Shown here piece by piece: positions 51,068 through 60,348 of a DNA stretch of 64,000 bases. Both the position numbers and the translations under genes were made by a program. A model generated the notes under the pieces. The model was not told where the DNA came from. It did not search any database and worked only from the letters and a program-made list of their open reading frames with translations. Source of the DNA: Pseudonocardia sp. TRM90224. GTDB lineage: Bacteria > Actinomycetota > Actinomycetes > Mycobacteriales > Pseudonocardiaceae. Numbering within the stretch: position 1 is the stretch's first letter; every line of letters begins with the position of its first letter. The stretch lies in NCBI RefSeq assembly GCF_021245725.1, contig NZ_JAJGSX010000032.1, positions 1 to 64,000 of the forward strand. Direction: 5' to 3'.

Positions 51068-51679
51068 TCAGTCCGATCGACTGAGCGTTCCGGCACGAGC
51101 GGCTGCCAGCGCAGCAGCCGCAGCCCGCGCAGCCACCACGTCGTCGAGCGGTTCGTGGGTGACGAGCATCCGGTAGTAGAGCGGAGCACCGAGCGCGCGG
51201 ATCACTTCCACCGGGTCGACCTCCGAGGGGAGCTCTCCACGATCGATGCCGCGCCGCACGGCTATGGCCGCCCGTTCGTTGCGCTCGGCCCAAAACTCAC
51301 GCATGCCGGCAGCCGTGTCGGGATTGTGGACGGACTCGGCGACGAGTGCCAGCACCATCGCCCCGGACGTCCCGGAGAAGAACTTCACGATCTCGATCGC
51401 GAGCACCCGCAGGTCCTCGTCGACAGACCCGCTGTCCGCCAGCGGGATCGCAGCGCCCGCAACCTCCCGCATCAGTTCCATCATCAAACCGGCGGTGTCG
51501 CGCCATCGCCGGTAGACGGTGCTCTTCGCGACTCCAGCCGCGTCCGCGACACGCTCGATGGTCAGGGCGTCGTACCCGTCCGCAGCGAGCAGACCACGGG
51601 TAGCGCTGACAACGGCCTGGCGTACCCGCTCGGTACGGCCCTGAGGGCGGAGCGTGCCCGGCGGCGGTCGATGGACCAT
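51068..51679 (-). CDS. TetR-family regulator
   Basis: 203 residues; HTH IERVADAAGVAKSTVYRRW and a TetR_C_16-like domain. ATG 51677-51679. A palindromic site (51733-51747) lies between it and the divergent small membrane-protein gene. Confidence 0.9.
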   Translation of the reverse strand: MVHRPPPGTLRPQGRTERVRQAVVSATRGLLAADGYDALTIERVADAAGVAKSTVYRRWRDTAGLMMELMREVAGAAIPLADSGSVDEDLRVLAIEIVKFFSGTSGAMVLALVAESVHNPDTAAGMREFWAERNERAAIAVRRGIDRGELPSEVDPVEVIRALGAPLYYRMLVTHEPLDDVVAARAAAAALAAARAGTLSRSD

Positions 51680-51732
51680 CAAACAAAACTCCGGTTGCGT
51701 TAGCTGTCACTGGTTGGATACTCTCCCACACT

Positions 51733-51747
51733 AACGCTCCGAGCGTT
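51733..51747. promoter_or_regulatory. TetR operator
   Basis: AACGCTC, one base, GAGCGTT: perfect 7-bp arms, typical of AcrR-like TetR operators. Fifty-four bases upstream of the TetR start. Confidence 0.75.
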
Positions 51748-51807
51748 TCATTAGGTTCTCGGAACCACCTCCTCCCGTCCAGCGTTCAAGCCCCAGAGGG
51801 AAGACGC

Positions 51808-52206
51808 ATGAGCAGATCTGCGCCGCCCACAGCCAGCACACCGGACACCGACGACGTCGTACACATCGGACTGCCGCCCGCGAGGGCTCCCAGCCGGCCG
51901 ATCGACGATGACGCCAGCGACCAGCAGACGAGCATCGACCGTCCGCCTCCAGGCTGGTACGGCAGGCTGCGTTCGACACGGCAGATCCTGACCACGGTCT
52001 GGATCATCGCCTCCTCTGCCCAACACGCGGTATGGATGCTCACCACCCTCACGACAGCCAGCATCCAGTCGCCGTGGTGGCTCTGGACGTTCGCCGGCGG
52101 AGCACCGGTGATCGGTGGACTGCGCCTGCTCGAAACACTCTCACCAGCGCACCACGACCGACCCATCCACATCCCACGTCCACGAGCCCGACAACAGGCC
52201 TGCTGA
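51808..52206 (+). CDS. Hypothetical membrane protein
   Basis: 132 residues. A polar N-terminus is followed by two hydrophobic segments (ILTTVWIIASSAQHAVWMLT and WWLWTFAGGAPVIGG). ATG 51808 has GAGGGAAG upstream. Divergent from TetR and probably its target. No family recognised. Confidence 0.55.
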   Translation: MSRSAPPTASTPDTDDVVHIGLPPARAPSRPIDDDASDQQTSIDRPPPGWYGRLRSTRQILTTVWIIASSAQHAVWMLTTLTTASIQSPWWLWTFAGGAPVIGGLRLLETLSPAHHDRPIHIPRPRARQQAC

Positions 52207-52710
52207 TCACCCGGACGAGCCGCCGATCTTGAGCTGGACGACCCGGGTCCCGGCGAGATTCAGGTCGAGCCGGCCCCATCGGGCCTCTGCAGCCACCTCG
52301 ACATCACGCGCACGCGCGGGCGCGACCGTCGCGGCCGGCAGCAGTTGTCAGAGAGCAGCGTTGAGGGCTTTCCAGGTCGGGACCGCGGCAACAACCGTGG
52401 TTCGGCAACGACCTGCTCGATCACCACCGCACGGGTCACTCGCTGGACCAGGTCATCCGGTCAATGGGGCGAGCGGCCCGTGACACGAGCTCCTTGTCCA
52501 GGAGCAAAGAGGTCACGGTCGCTCAATCGGGCCGGCCGCCGGTGCTGCCGGTCCGGCAGCCGAACCCGACGGACCCGCCGCGAGTGATCCGGGACAGGGG
52601 ATTCGCGGGCCGTCCATGTCGGACTCCGCGCAGGATCTGCTCGCCCCGGGTCGAACTCAGCACGGCCCTGCAAGCAGCGGGCGAACGCGCCGCCAGCAGG
52701 TCCGTACGGT
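52207..52710. other. About 500 bp without a supported gene
   Basis: Holds the second copy of the short direct repeat (52344-52380). A minus-strand stretch at 52204-52345 reads like the tail of a beta-rich protein (RWGRLDLNLAGTRVVQLKIG) but has no start, so it may be a gene fragment. Nothing else could be supported. Confidence 0.6.
52344..52380. repeat. Short direct repeat, copy 2
   Basis: 37-base match to the 3' end of the PLP-lyase gene at 41013-41051, lacking two bases. Same orientation as copy 1. Confidence 0.8.
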
Positions 52711-53301
52711 TTACCTGCGTACCGTGCCTGAGACCTTGTCGTCGCTGACGACCCCGGCCGGGACGGTGCGATCCGGGTCAGGGCCGGGGCCGGCCGCAGG
52801 CCGCGTCAGCGCGTGCGCTCCGCGTCGGGCGGAGGGCCACGAGGCGGTGCTGATCCCGAGCGCGAGTGCCAGCAGCAGGACGTTCTTGATGATGTACTGA
52901 CCTTCGAGGTTGGGCACGAGCGGAGCGATCCAGGCTGCGTGCGGCACGAGCACCAACGGTGAGCAGACGACCGCGAGGTGACCGAGCATCAGGACCACGG
53001 CGACACGGACCGTGGACGGGATGACGAACAACAGGCCGATGATGCACTCGATGACGGCCAACAAGGTGAACGCCAACCCGAAGTACTCCATGCCGATCGT
53101 CTGCCGGGTCAGCTCTTCGGCGAGCGGAGTGGCTCCGCTCAGGCCGGTCAGCTTGACCAGCCCGAACCAGGTGTAGACCAGGAAGATGGCGATCCTCGCC
53201 ACGAGCGGGAACCAGGGGGCGAGCGACTGAACGGCGCTCCACACCCGGGCCAGCCGGCCATCACGTCGAGCCGTCGGCAATGGTGGCTGTGAGAAGTTCA
53301 T
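52711..53301 (-). CDS. DoxX-like membrane protein
   Basis: 196 residues, four helices: IAIFLVYTWFGLVKLTGLSG, YFGLAFTLLAVIECIIGLLF, VVLMLGHLAVVCSPLVLVPH, then YIIKNVLLLALALGIST. Polar tails at both ends. ATG 53301. The motif at 53384-53396 lies about 80 bp upstream. Confidence 0.75.
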   Translation of the reverse strand: MNFSQPPLPTARRDGRLARVWSAVQSLAPWFPLVARIAIFLVYTWFGLVKLTGLSGATPLAEELTRQTIGMEYFGLAFTLLAVIECIIGLLFVIPSTVRVAVVLMLGHLAVVCSPLVLVPHAAWIAPLVPNLEGQYIIKNVLLLALALGISTASWPSARRGAHALTRPAAGPGPDPDRTVPAGVVSDDKVSGTVRR

Positions 53302-53383
53302 GCAGAGATCGTCTCCGCGCCGCCGTTCCGGGACCATCCATCGGATTTCGGTTTCGACCCCCCGATCGGCGTGGACCGCCCTT

Positions 53384-53396
53384 CCGGTCGGCGGGG
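53384..53396. promoter_or_regulatory. CCGCCGACCGG motif, site 1
   Basis: CCGGTCGGCGGGG, reverse complement CCCCGCCGACCGG. Half of the palindrome found in full at 56121-56140. Upstream of the DoxX-like gene. Confidence 0.55.
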
Positions 53397-53428
53397 CCCA
53401 CCGCCGGGGGTGGCTACGCGCACGAACG

Positions 53429-53468
53429 ACGCCGACCTCCCCCGATCTTGATCGGGGGAGGTCGGCGT
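53429..53468. terminator. Hairpin terminator after yqhA-like gene
   Basis: Perfect 19-bp stem (53429-53447 with 53450-53468, starting ACGCCGACCTCCCCC) with a 2-base loop as drawn, so really a shorter stem with a larger loop. Forty-seven bases past the minus-strand yqhA-like stop. Confidence 0.85.
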
Positions 53469-53515
53469 GATCATGTCGAGGGTCGGCTACTCGCGCCCCG
53501 AGCCGTCCGCTCGGT

Positions 53516-54088
53516 TCATGCCGCGACGGCTACCTGGGCGCTCGCCGGCGTGTCATTGACCCGGCCGTGCTTGTCGATCCACGCGAGGGCGATCGCAGAG
53601 GCGATGAAGGTCAGGTGGATGACGGTCTGCCAGAGGATGATCTGGCCGGCGTGGGGCGTGGTCGCGAACAGCGACTGAGCCTGGATGAACGTACGCAGCA
53701 GGTGGATCGACGAGATGCCGATGATGGCCATCGCCAGCTTCACCTTGAGCACGTTGGCGTTGACGTGCGACAACCATTCGGGCTGGTCCGGGTGGTCGTC
53801 CAGGTGGATCCGCGACACGAAGGTCTCGTACCCGCCGATGATCACCATGATCAGCAGGTTGGCGATCATCACCACGTCGACGAGGCCGAGAACGATGAGC
53901 ATGATCTCGGCTTCCTGCAGCTTGCCGACCTTGGTGACCAGGTGCCACAGTTCCAGCGCGAACTGCCAGACGTACGCCGCCTGGGCAATGATCAGACCCA
54001 GGTAGAGCGGGGCTTGCAGCCAGCGGCTGAGGAAGATCACACTGCCCAGGCCGGGGCGGGTCGTCGATTCCGTTCGTGTCGATGTCAT
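53516..54088 (-). CDS. yqhA: UPF0114/YqhA-family membrane protein
   Basis: 190 residues, three or four helices. Family features: SRWLQAPLYLGLIIAQAAYV, VDVVMIANLLIMVIIGGYETFVS, KLAMAIIGISSIHLL. Forty-two bases after the DUF2076 gene on the same strand. Function of the family unsettled. Confidence 0.9.
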   Translation of the reverse strand: MTSTRTESTTRPGLGSVIFLSRWLQAPLYLGLIIAQAAYVWQFALELWHLVTKVGKLQEAEIMLIVLGLVDVVMIANLLIMVIIGGYETFVSRIHLDDHPDQPEWLSHVNANVLKVKLAMAIIGISSIHLLRTFIQAQSLFATTPHAGQIILWQTVIHLTFIASAIALAWIDKHGRVNDTPASAQVAVAA

Positions 54089-54130
54089 GAGTTGGCCGCC
54101 TCCACGGCCGGGAACTTCGCGCATCGAGGG

Positions 54131-54646
54131 CTACCAGTCGTCGTCCGCGCCGCTGTCCCAGGCGAACGAGTCCGGCTCCCGTGACTCCGCTGGGCTGTGC
54201 TGGGGACCGCTGAAGGCACTGGTCAAGCCGTGCAGGAGCAGCCCGCCGCCCGCCACACCCGCTGCAGCCGCCGCGGCGGTCTTCAGGAAGCCGCCCCCAG
54301 ACCCCGTCCCGGCCGCCGGGGCAGGCTGGTTCCCGGTCCAGGAGTTCGCCTGCGCAGGGGCCGGTGCAGCTTCGCGGCCCTTGCCGAACAGGCTGCCGAG
54401 CAGGCCGCCCGACGCGACGCCCTGCTGGGCGGGCGCCGGCGCACTGAGCTCGGCGATCCGCGCCTGGGCCGTCCGCAGGGCGTCCTCTTGCACCAGCACG
54501 GCCTGCACCAGCAGGTACACCCCGTCGGGCTGGGTCGCGATCTGCGAGGTGATCAGCTCGGCGGCGCCGGGGTCCTTCGCGACCGGCTGCGCGGCCCGCA
54601 GCCGGTCGGCGAGGCCGAGGATGAGCTGTCGTTCGTTGGCGTCCAT
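54131..54646 (-). CDS. DUF2076 protein
   Basis: 171 residues: N-terminal helices MDANERQLILGLADRL and QDGVYLLVQAVLVQE-like region (PDGVYLLVQAVLVQEDALR), Gly/Ala/Pro-rich middle, and an acidic end DSFAWDSGADDDW. DUF2076 proteins are periplasmic or membrane-associated regulators in other bacteria. First of two genes with yqhA; motif site 2 lies about 100 bp upstream. Confidence 0.88.
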   Translation of the reverse strand: MDANERQLILGLADRLRAAQPVAKDPGAAELITSQIATQPDGVYLLVQAVLVQEDALRTAQARIAELSAPAPAQQGVASGGLLGSLFGKGREAAPAPAQANSWTGNQPAPAAGTGSGGGFLKTAAAAAAGVAGGGLLLHGLTSAFSGPQHSPAESREPDSFAWDSGADDDW

Positions 54647-54743
54647 GGGACCTCCCGTCGTCTGCTTCCATGATCGGGAGATCGAGGACCAGGAACCACC
54701 GATGGAGGGCCGGAACCACCCCGCCACCTGGCTGGGGATCGGT

Positions 54744-54757
54744 CGCCGACCGGCGGG
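54744..54757. promoter_or_regulatory. CCGCCGACCGG motif, site 2
   Basis: CGCCGACCGGCGGG, within GGTCGCCGACCGGCGGGTC. It abuts the stop of the antiporter gene and is about 100 bp upstream of DUF2076. Confidence 0.5.
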
Positions 54758-56059
54758 TCAGGTCGTGTGCGCGCTCGGGTGTCGTAGGTCCGGTGATGTC
54801 GAGGTCAGGCGGGCGATCGCCGGCGAGGACCCCAGACCGTGCAGCACCACGCTGCCCACCACGCACAGGATGGTCGTGAGCAGGATCGTGTCCGCGGGCA
54901 ACCCGTCGGGCAGCGCGTTGAACGCCAGCAGACCGAACACGATCGTCGTCGTCCCGCGCGGTCCCAGCAGCCCGAGCAGCAACCGCTCCCGCCCCGACAA
55001 CCGCGACCCCAGCATGGCCACCCATACCGCCCCGATGCGCAGCACGGTCAACGCCAGCACGCAGAACACCACGATGGGCAGGTCGACGAGCGCGATCAAC
55101 GGCACCCCCGCCAGCCCGACGACGAACCACATCACCATCGTCATCAGCGCGGTCACGTCCTCGAGCAGCGCGAAGTCCTTGCCCATCGCGGCACCGGCCC
55201 GACCGGTGCCCACCAGCACGTGATCCGGCCGCCGCAGCCGCCGCGCGACCAGCGCACGGTGCACGTAGCGGAAGGCGATCCCGCACACGAACGACGCCAC
55301 GAACCCGTTGCCGCCGATCGCCACCGCAGCCGCGTAGGTGAGCAACGGCGCCAGCACCACCACCACCCGCCGCGACTGATCGGTCGTCCACGCCAGCCCC
55401 GCGGCGCGATCGAGCAACCATCCCAGCAACGACCCCAGCACCAGACCCGCGACGATCGCGAGCACCGCATGCGACACCGCCGTGCCCAGCGCCGCCAACG
55501 GGTTCGCCGCCGACCGTGCACCGCCGGCCGCGAGTGCCAGCGCGAACACGAACACCGGGGAGATGATGCCGTCGTTGTAGCCGCCCTCCACGTTCAGGAC
55601 ACTGCGCATCCGCACCGACAGCCGCCGGTCGCGCACCACCCGCTCGCTCGGCGCGAAGTCGATCGGCATCACCACACACGCCAGCACCAGCAGGGCCGGC
55701 AACGCCAGGCCGGGGAACAGCGGCACCCCCACCGCCACCGCCGCCAGCACGCTCAACGGCATCGCGACCAGCAGCAACCGCGCCGCCAGCCCGGGCGAAT
55801 GGCCCCACAGCCGGCCGCGGCGCACCTCGATCGCATCCACGAACAGCAGCACCGCGAGGATCACCTCGGCAGCGTGCTGCGCGACCTCCGTGTTCAACGC
55901 CTCGGCCACCGACCCCGCGACCGTGAACGCGGCCAGTGCGCCGGCCAGCACCATCACCGCCGGCGCCCCCACGTTCCACCGCTCCATCCGCTGCGCCATC
56001 AACGAACGCAGCACAGCGGCGGCCGCAGCCGCCAACATCATCGGGATCATCAGTCGCAC
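54758..56059 (-). CDS. Cation/proton antiporter (CPA1-like)
   Basis: 433 residues, about twelve helices. Conserved ion-site segment FAPSERVVRDRRL, GGYNDGIISPVFVFALA, FLLWFV-like VMWFVVGLAG, and GPRGTTTIVFGLL. The GTG at 56057-56059 or an ATG at 56087-56089 (MPPPIPDLGNV) can be the start. It would exchange Na+ or K+ for protons. Motif site 3 lies 62 bp upstream. Confidence 0.87.
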   Translation of the reverse strand: MRLMIPMMLAAAAAAVLRSLMAQRMERWNVGAPAVMVLAGALAAFTVAGSVAEALNTEVAQHAAEVILAVLLFVDAIEVRRGRLWGHSPGLAARLLLVAMPLSVLAAVAVGVPLFPGLALPALLVLACVVMPIDFAPSERVVRDRRLSVRMRSVLNVEGGYNDGIISPVFVFALALAAGGARSAANPLAALGTAVSHAVLAIVAGLVLGSLLGWLLDRAAGLAWTTDQSRRVVVVLAPLLTYAAAVAIGGNGFVASFVCGIAFRYVHRALVARRLRRPDHVLVGTGRAGAAMGKDFALLEDVTALMTMVMWFVVGLAGVPLIALVDLPIVVFCVLALTVLRIGAVWVAMLGSRLSGRERLLLGLLGPRGTTTIVFGLLAFNALPDGLPADTILLTTILCVVGSVVLHGLGSSPAIARLTSTSPDLRHPSAHTT

Positions 56060-56120
56060 GTTTCCAAGGTCGGGGATCGGGGGCGGCATGACTTTAATCG
56101 GACCGCCGACCAGGCCGGAT

Positions 56121-56140
56121 CCCCCGCCGACCGGCGGGGG
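56121..56140. promoter_or_regulatory. CCGCCGACCGG motif, site 3 (full palindrome)
   Basis: CCCCCGCCGACCGGCGGGGG, near-perfect palindrome around AC. Lies between the divergent antiporter and LysX-like genes; a second CCGCCGACC starts at 56103. Confidence 0.65.
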
Positions 56141-56241
56141 TGATTCCGACCCGATGGGGGTGACCCGGCAGCCCGCCGACCGCTGACCGCGCACGCTCGG
56201 TGCACGAGGGTAAAGGCCGTCCGGAGAGGGAGGGAGCGGCG

Positions 56242-58947
56242 ATGCAGATGGTGGACGCCTACGGGGTGGAGTCGAGCACGGCACCGGCGTCGAGCCGCTC
56301 GAACCCCGCGGTGGCGGCGCGAGCGGCATCGTTCGTGCGCACCCTCTCGGCGCTCGTCGTGACCGCCGCCGCGGCGCTGTCGCTCCTCGAGGTCGTCGTC
56401 GGCGCCGACCCGCTGCGGGTGGTGGACGACGCGTTCTGGATGGTCGGCGTGCCGACGGGCCCGAGCGTCGTCGTAGGGATGGCGTTGCTCGTGCTCGGGG
56501 CAGCACTGCGCGCCGGCAAGCGCGCGGGGTGGTGGGTCCTGGCTGTGCTCCTCGGTCTGTCGGCCGTCGCGGCGTTCGCGGAGGGCGGGTCCGGCGTCGA
56601 GCAAGTAGTCGTTCCGCTTGTCTGGATCGCAGCGCTGGTGGCGGGACGGTCCGCGTTCGGCGCGCAGGTCGCGTCGGGATCGTGGGCGTCCGCCCTGCTG
56701 ACGGCGACGATCGGGCTGGGCACCGCCCTCGCGGCGGGGTGGGCGCTCGCCGGCGCGACGCCGGGGTCGCCGCATCTCCCCTGGCTGCGCCTGGTGTGGG
56801 TCGTCGACCAGCTCACGGGAGGCACCTTCGAACTGGCCGGGCCAAACGCGGTGACCGGGTGGCTGCCGGTCGTCCTCGACCTGACAGGCGGCTGTGTGCT
56901 CGGTGCGGCGCTGGCGCTGTTCTTCCGCGGCGTGCGGGTCCGCCGAGCCGCACATGCCGAGGACGAGCTGCGGCTGCGCACGCTGATCGCCGCGCACGGT
57001 TCCGACGATTCGCTCGCCTGGTTCGCGACCCGACGCGACAAGCGGGTCGTGTTCGGCGCAGGAGGCCGAGCCGCCGTCGCCCACCGGGTGGTCGGTGGCT
57101 CGTCGGTCGCGGCCGGTGACCCGATCGGCCCCGTGGACGACTGGCCGTCCGCGGTGGCGGCCTGGCTCGTGGAGGCCCGGCGCTACGGCTGGCAGCCGGT
57201 CGTCCTCGCTGCGAGCGAAGTTGGGGCTGCGGTGTACCGGGAGCACGGTCTGCGGGTCCGGCGGATCGGGGACGAGGCGGTCGTCGACCTGGCCCGCCTG
57301 CTGCGCACCGGTGGACGGTCCGGTCGTGTCCGGCGCGCGGTGCGGCGCCTGTCCGCAGACGGCTACCGCACCACGGTGCGCCGCATCCGTGACGTGCCCG
57401 GTCCCGATCTCGCCGCGATCGCGGAGCGCGCGGACCGGTGGCGGCACGGCTCTGTCGAGCGCGGCTTCTCGATGGCCTCCGGCCGCACTGCGGACCCGGC
57501 CGACCTCGACAACCTGATCGTGGAGGCCTTCGCACCGGACGGATCCCCGTGCGGCCTGCTGACCTTCGCCCCGTGGGGTGGCGACGGCGCCTCGCTGGAT
57601 GTGATGCGCCGCTCGGCGGACGCGCCGGCGGGAATCGTCGAGTTCATGATCGGACACCTCGCGGCCGGGGGCGGGATCCGGCGGGTGTCGCTCAACTTCG
57701 TGCTGTTCCGCGAGGCGCTGGAGAGCGGCTCCCGGCTGGGCGCCGGTCCGGTGGAGCGCGCCTGGCACACCGTCCTGCGCGTGACGTCGGCCTTCGTGCA
57801 GATCGAGTCCTTGCACACGTTCAGCTGCACCTTCGAGCCGGACTGGGCACCACGGCTGCTGTGCTGGTCGGGCAGCTCCGCACGGGCCGTCGTGGCCGCG
57901 GGCCTCGCCGAAGGCTTCCTACACGTGCCGGGGTACGGGGGCGGAGACCGCGCGACCGCTGCCCGCCCGCGCGACCAGGTCTTCCTGCACCAGGTCCACC
58001 TCCTGGACCCGACGGCGCCGGACGAGGTTCGGGCGAGCTACCCCGGCCTCGTCGGCCTGGTCGACGACATCGCCGCGCTCCGCAGGCGGCACGCCGGCCT
58101 GGGTCGTGACGAGCATTCCGGGGTGACCGCGACGGTCGCCGGACGGATCAGGGCGCGGCGTGCGTTCGGCGCGCTGGCCTTCGCAACCGTGCGGGCGGGC
58201 GCCCAGCAGATCCAGGTCATCGTCGAGGCTTCGACCGCAGGCACGGACGCGCTATCTGCGTGGAAGGCGACCGTCGGCCCGGACGACCTCGTCGTGGTGA
58301 CCGGCGAGATCGTCGCTTCCCGCAGCGGCGAGCTGTCCGTGCTCGCCGACCGGTGGACGCTCGCCGCGACGTCCGTGCGGCCCGTCCACGCGGACCCGCT
58401 CTGCGACGCCGCCGAGCAGACGTTGCTGAGGCTCGGGTTCACCGAAGCCGCTCTCCCCCCGTGGCACCCGGCGCAAACCGGCGGGTTCGGGCCGGGCAGC
58501 GACGGCACCGCCGAACGCCTCTTCCACATCGACCGGTCCCCCGGTGGGCCGGTGCTGCACGTGCGTCAGTCCCTCGCCGACGCCCCGGCGATGCGGGAGC
58601 TGCTGGACCACCTGGTCACCGACCTGCCCGCTGCCGGTGCCCACGCCGCACCCGGTGCCGTCGAGTCCAGGCTCCCCGCCGCCCTCGTTCCGTTCGCGCG
58701 CCCTCGTGACGACGACCCGGACACCGCGGATGCCTGGCGGCTCGTGGCCGACGGCCGCGAGGTGGCCGTCGGCGCGACGGGCTTGACCGACCCGGCGCGG
58801 TTGCGCGGGATGCTCGGGTCCGGTGCCGTCATCGGCGTGTTCGAACGCGGCGTGCTGCCGTTCGCGACGCTGCGGGTCGACCTCGTGGCACTCGCCGGCA
58901 CGGCCGTTCCCCTCGCGGTCCGGCTCACCACGAGCGCGGCCCCGTGA
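56242..58947 (+). CDS. lysX: LysX-like aminoacyl-phospholipid synthase, degenerate synthetase end
   Basis: 901 residues. N-terminal membrane domain (about six helices, to residue 215), then a DUF2156 aminoacyl-PG transferase domain (about 245-545: FGAGGRAAVAHRVVGGSSVAAGDP, RWRHGSVERGFSMASGR, SLNFVLFREALE). Next an OB-fold (about 620-712, TATVAGRIRARRAFG). The last 190 residues recall the lysyl-tRNA synthetase core (LLRLGFTEAALP; WRLVADGREVAVGATGLTDP) but the class II motifs 2 and 3 are absent, so it probably cannot charge tRNA. ATG 56242 has GGAGGGAG upstream. GTGA overlap with the esterase gene. Confidence 0.85.
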   Translation: MQMVDAYGVESSTAPASSRSNPAVAARAASFVRTLSALVVTAAAALSLLEVVVGADPLRVVDDAFWMVGVPTGPSVVVGMALLVLGAALRAGKRAGWWVLAVLLGLSAVAAFAEGGSGVEQVVVPLVWIAALVAGRSAFGAQVASGSWASALLTATIGLGTALAAGWALAGATPGSPHLPWLRLVWVVDQLTGGTFELAGPNAVTGWLPVVLDLTGGCVLGAALALFFRGVRVRRAAHAEDELRLRTLIAAHGSDDSLAWFATRRDKRVVFGAGGRAAVAHRVVGGSSVAAGDPIGPVDDWPSAVAAWLVEARRYGWQPVVLAASEVGAAVYREHGLRVRRIGDEAVVDLARLLRTGGRSGRVRRAVRRLSADGYRTTVRRIRDVPGPDLAAIAERADRWRHGSVERGFSMASGRTADPADLDNLIVEAFAPDGSPCGLLTFAPWGGDGASLDVMRRSADAPAGIVEFMIGHLAAGGGIRRVSLNFVLFREALESGSRLGAGPVERAWHTVLRVTSAFVQIESLHTFSCTFEPDWAPRLLCWSGSSARAVVAAGLAEGFLHVPGYGGGDRATAARPRDQVFLHQVHLLDPTAPDEVRASYPGLVGLVDDIAALRRRHAGLGRDEHSGVTATVAGRIRARRAFGALAFATVRAGAQQIQVIVEASTAGTDALSAWKATVGPDDLVVVTGEIVASRSGELSVLADRWTLAATSVRPVHADPLCDAAEQTLLRLGFTEAALPPWHPAQTGGFGPGSDGTAERLFHIDRSPGGPVLHVRQSLADAPAMRELLDHLVTDLPAAGAHAAPGAVESRLPAALVPFARPRDDDPDTADAWRLVADGREVAVGATGLTDPARLRGMLGSGAVIGVFERGVLPFATLRVDLVALAGTAVPLAVRLTTSAAP

Positions 58948-60254
58948 CCAGCGCGGTGTCGTCGCTGCTCGACCTGCCGCTGCTCTCCGGGGGTCTGCCG
59001 CTGGCGATCTCGCTCGCCGGTCTGGCCGCCGCCGTCCTCCTCGCCTGGCCACGGGACCGTCGCTGGTGGAGACGGGAAGTGCCGCTCGTCGTGGGGGTCG
59101 CGGCGGCGGGCGCCGGGGCGACTGCGCTCCTGCTCAACGTCGTGTGGCGGCCGTTCCCCGACACGCTCCCCGCGCGACTGTTCGTGTGGGCCGGCGTCGC
59201 GGCCGCCGCCCTGCTGGCAGCTGGTCTGCACCTCGCGCGCAGGGGGCGGCTGTTCCGCCTGCTCGCGGTACCGGCCACGGTGCTCGTGCTCGCCACGTGC
59301 GGGGTGAAGATCAACGCGATCTACGGGTACTACCCCACCACGCGCGAGGCGCTGGGGATCTCCGTAGCGAACGCGGTGGACCTCGCCCAGGTCCCGCGGC
59401 CGGCCGCCCACGTCGTCGGGCTGGCCGGCTGGCGCCCGCCGCCGAACCTGCCGCAACGCGGCGGGATCGCGGAGGTCCAGATCCCGGGGACGACGTCGGG
59501 GTTCTCCGCCCGCTCGGGCATCGTCTACCTCCCCCCGGCCGCCCTGGTCCCCGACGCGCCCCGGCTGCCGGTGCTGGTGTTGATCGCCGGCTCGCCCGGT
59601 GGTCCTCGGGACTGGCTCACCGCCGGGCGCCTCGTCGACGTGATGGACCGGTTCGCCGCGGCTCACCACGGGATCGCGCCGGTGGTCGTGGTCCCGGACG
59701 CCACCGGGGAGCGGTTCGCGAACCCGTTGTGCATGGACTCGCGGCGCGGCAACGCAGAGACCTACCTGCGCCGCGACGTGCCCGATTGGGCCAAGCGCAC
59801 CCTCAACGTCGACCCCGATCCCAGCCGGTGGGCGATCGCGGGCTTCTCCTACGGCGGCACCTGCGCGCTGCAGCTCGCGGTGCGGGCGCCGGAGGTCTAC
59901 CCCACGTTCCTCGATATCGGCGGGCAGGACGAACCCTCGATCAGCACCCGTGAGCAGACCATCCGCGAGCTGTTCGACGGGGACGCCGCACGGTTCCACG
60001 CCGTCAACCCGCTGGACCTGCTCGCCACCCGCCGGTACGACGGGACGTCCGGCACCGTCGTCGTCGGGTCCGACGAAGGCGCGGATGTGCCTCGCGCGAA
60101 GCGGCTCGCGGAGGTCGCCACTGCCTCCGGGATGCGCGTCCGGTTCCTCGTCCTGCCCGGCGGTCATTCGTGGACGGTCGCGACGGCCGGGCTGCAGCTC
60201 GCGCTGCCCGACATCGCCGACCGCGCCGGCATTCCGCCGAGCACGTCCGGCTGA
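58944..60254 (+). CDS. Membrane-anchored alpha/beta-hydrolase (esterase)
   Basis: 436 residues: four N-terminal helices (to about 125), then an extracellular esterase D-like domain with VLVLIAGSPGGPRDW, nucleophile FSYGGTCAL (Ser about 303) and catalytic His in LPGGHSW. Translationally coupled to the LysX-like gene. Paired aminoacyl-PG synthases and hydrolases are known in Gram-positives, so removal of amino acids from lipids is a reasonable guess. Confidence 0.85.
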   Translation: MTSAVSSLLDLPLLSGGLPLAISLAGLAAAVLLAWPRDRRWWRREVPLVVGVAAAGAGATALLLNVVWRPFPDTLPARLFVWAGVAAAALLAAGLHLARRGRLFRLLAVPATVLVLATCGVKINAIYGYYPTTREALGISVANAVDLAQVPRPAAHVVGLAGWRPPPNLPQRGGIAEVQIPGTTSGFSARSGIVYLPPAALVPDAPRLPVLVLIAGSPGGPRDWLTAGRLVDVMDRFAAAHHGIAPVVVVPDATGERFANPLCMDSRRGNAETYLRRDVPDWAKRTLNVDPDPSRWAIAGFSYGGTCALQLAVRAPEVYPTFLDIGGQDEPSISTREQTIRELFDGDAARFHAVNPLDLLATRRYDGTSGTVVVGSDEGADVPRAKRLAEVATASGMRVRFLVLPGGHSWTVATAGLQLALPDIADRAGIPPSTSG

Positions 60255-60348
60255 ACCCTGCCATCACATACGCCCACCTGGCGCCGAACGCGGTGACGGG
60301 TCGAGCAGGATGAGCACCGCGGAGATGCCGCACGTGAAGGAGCAAGCC

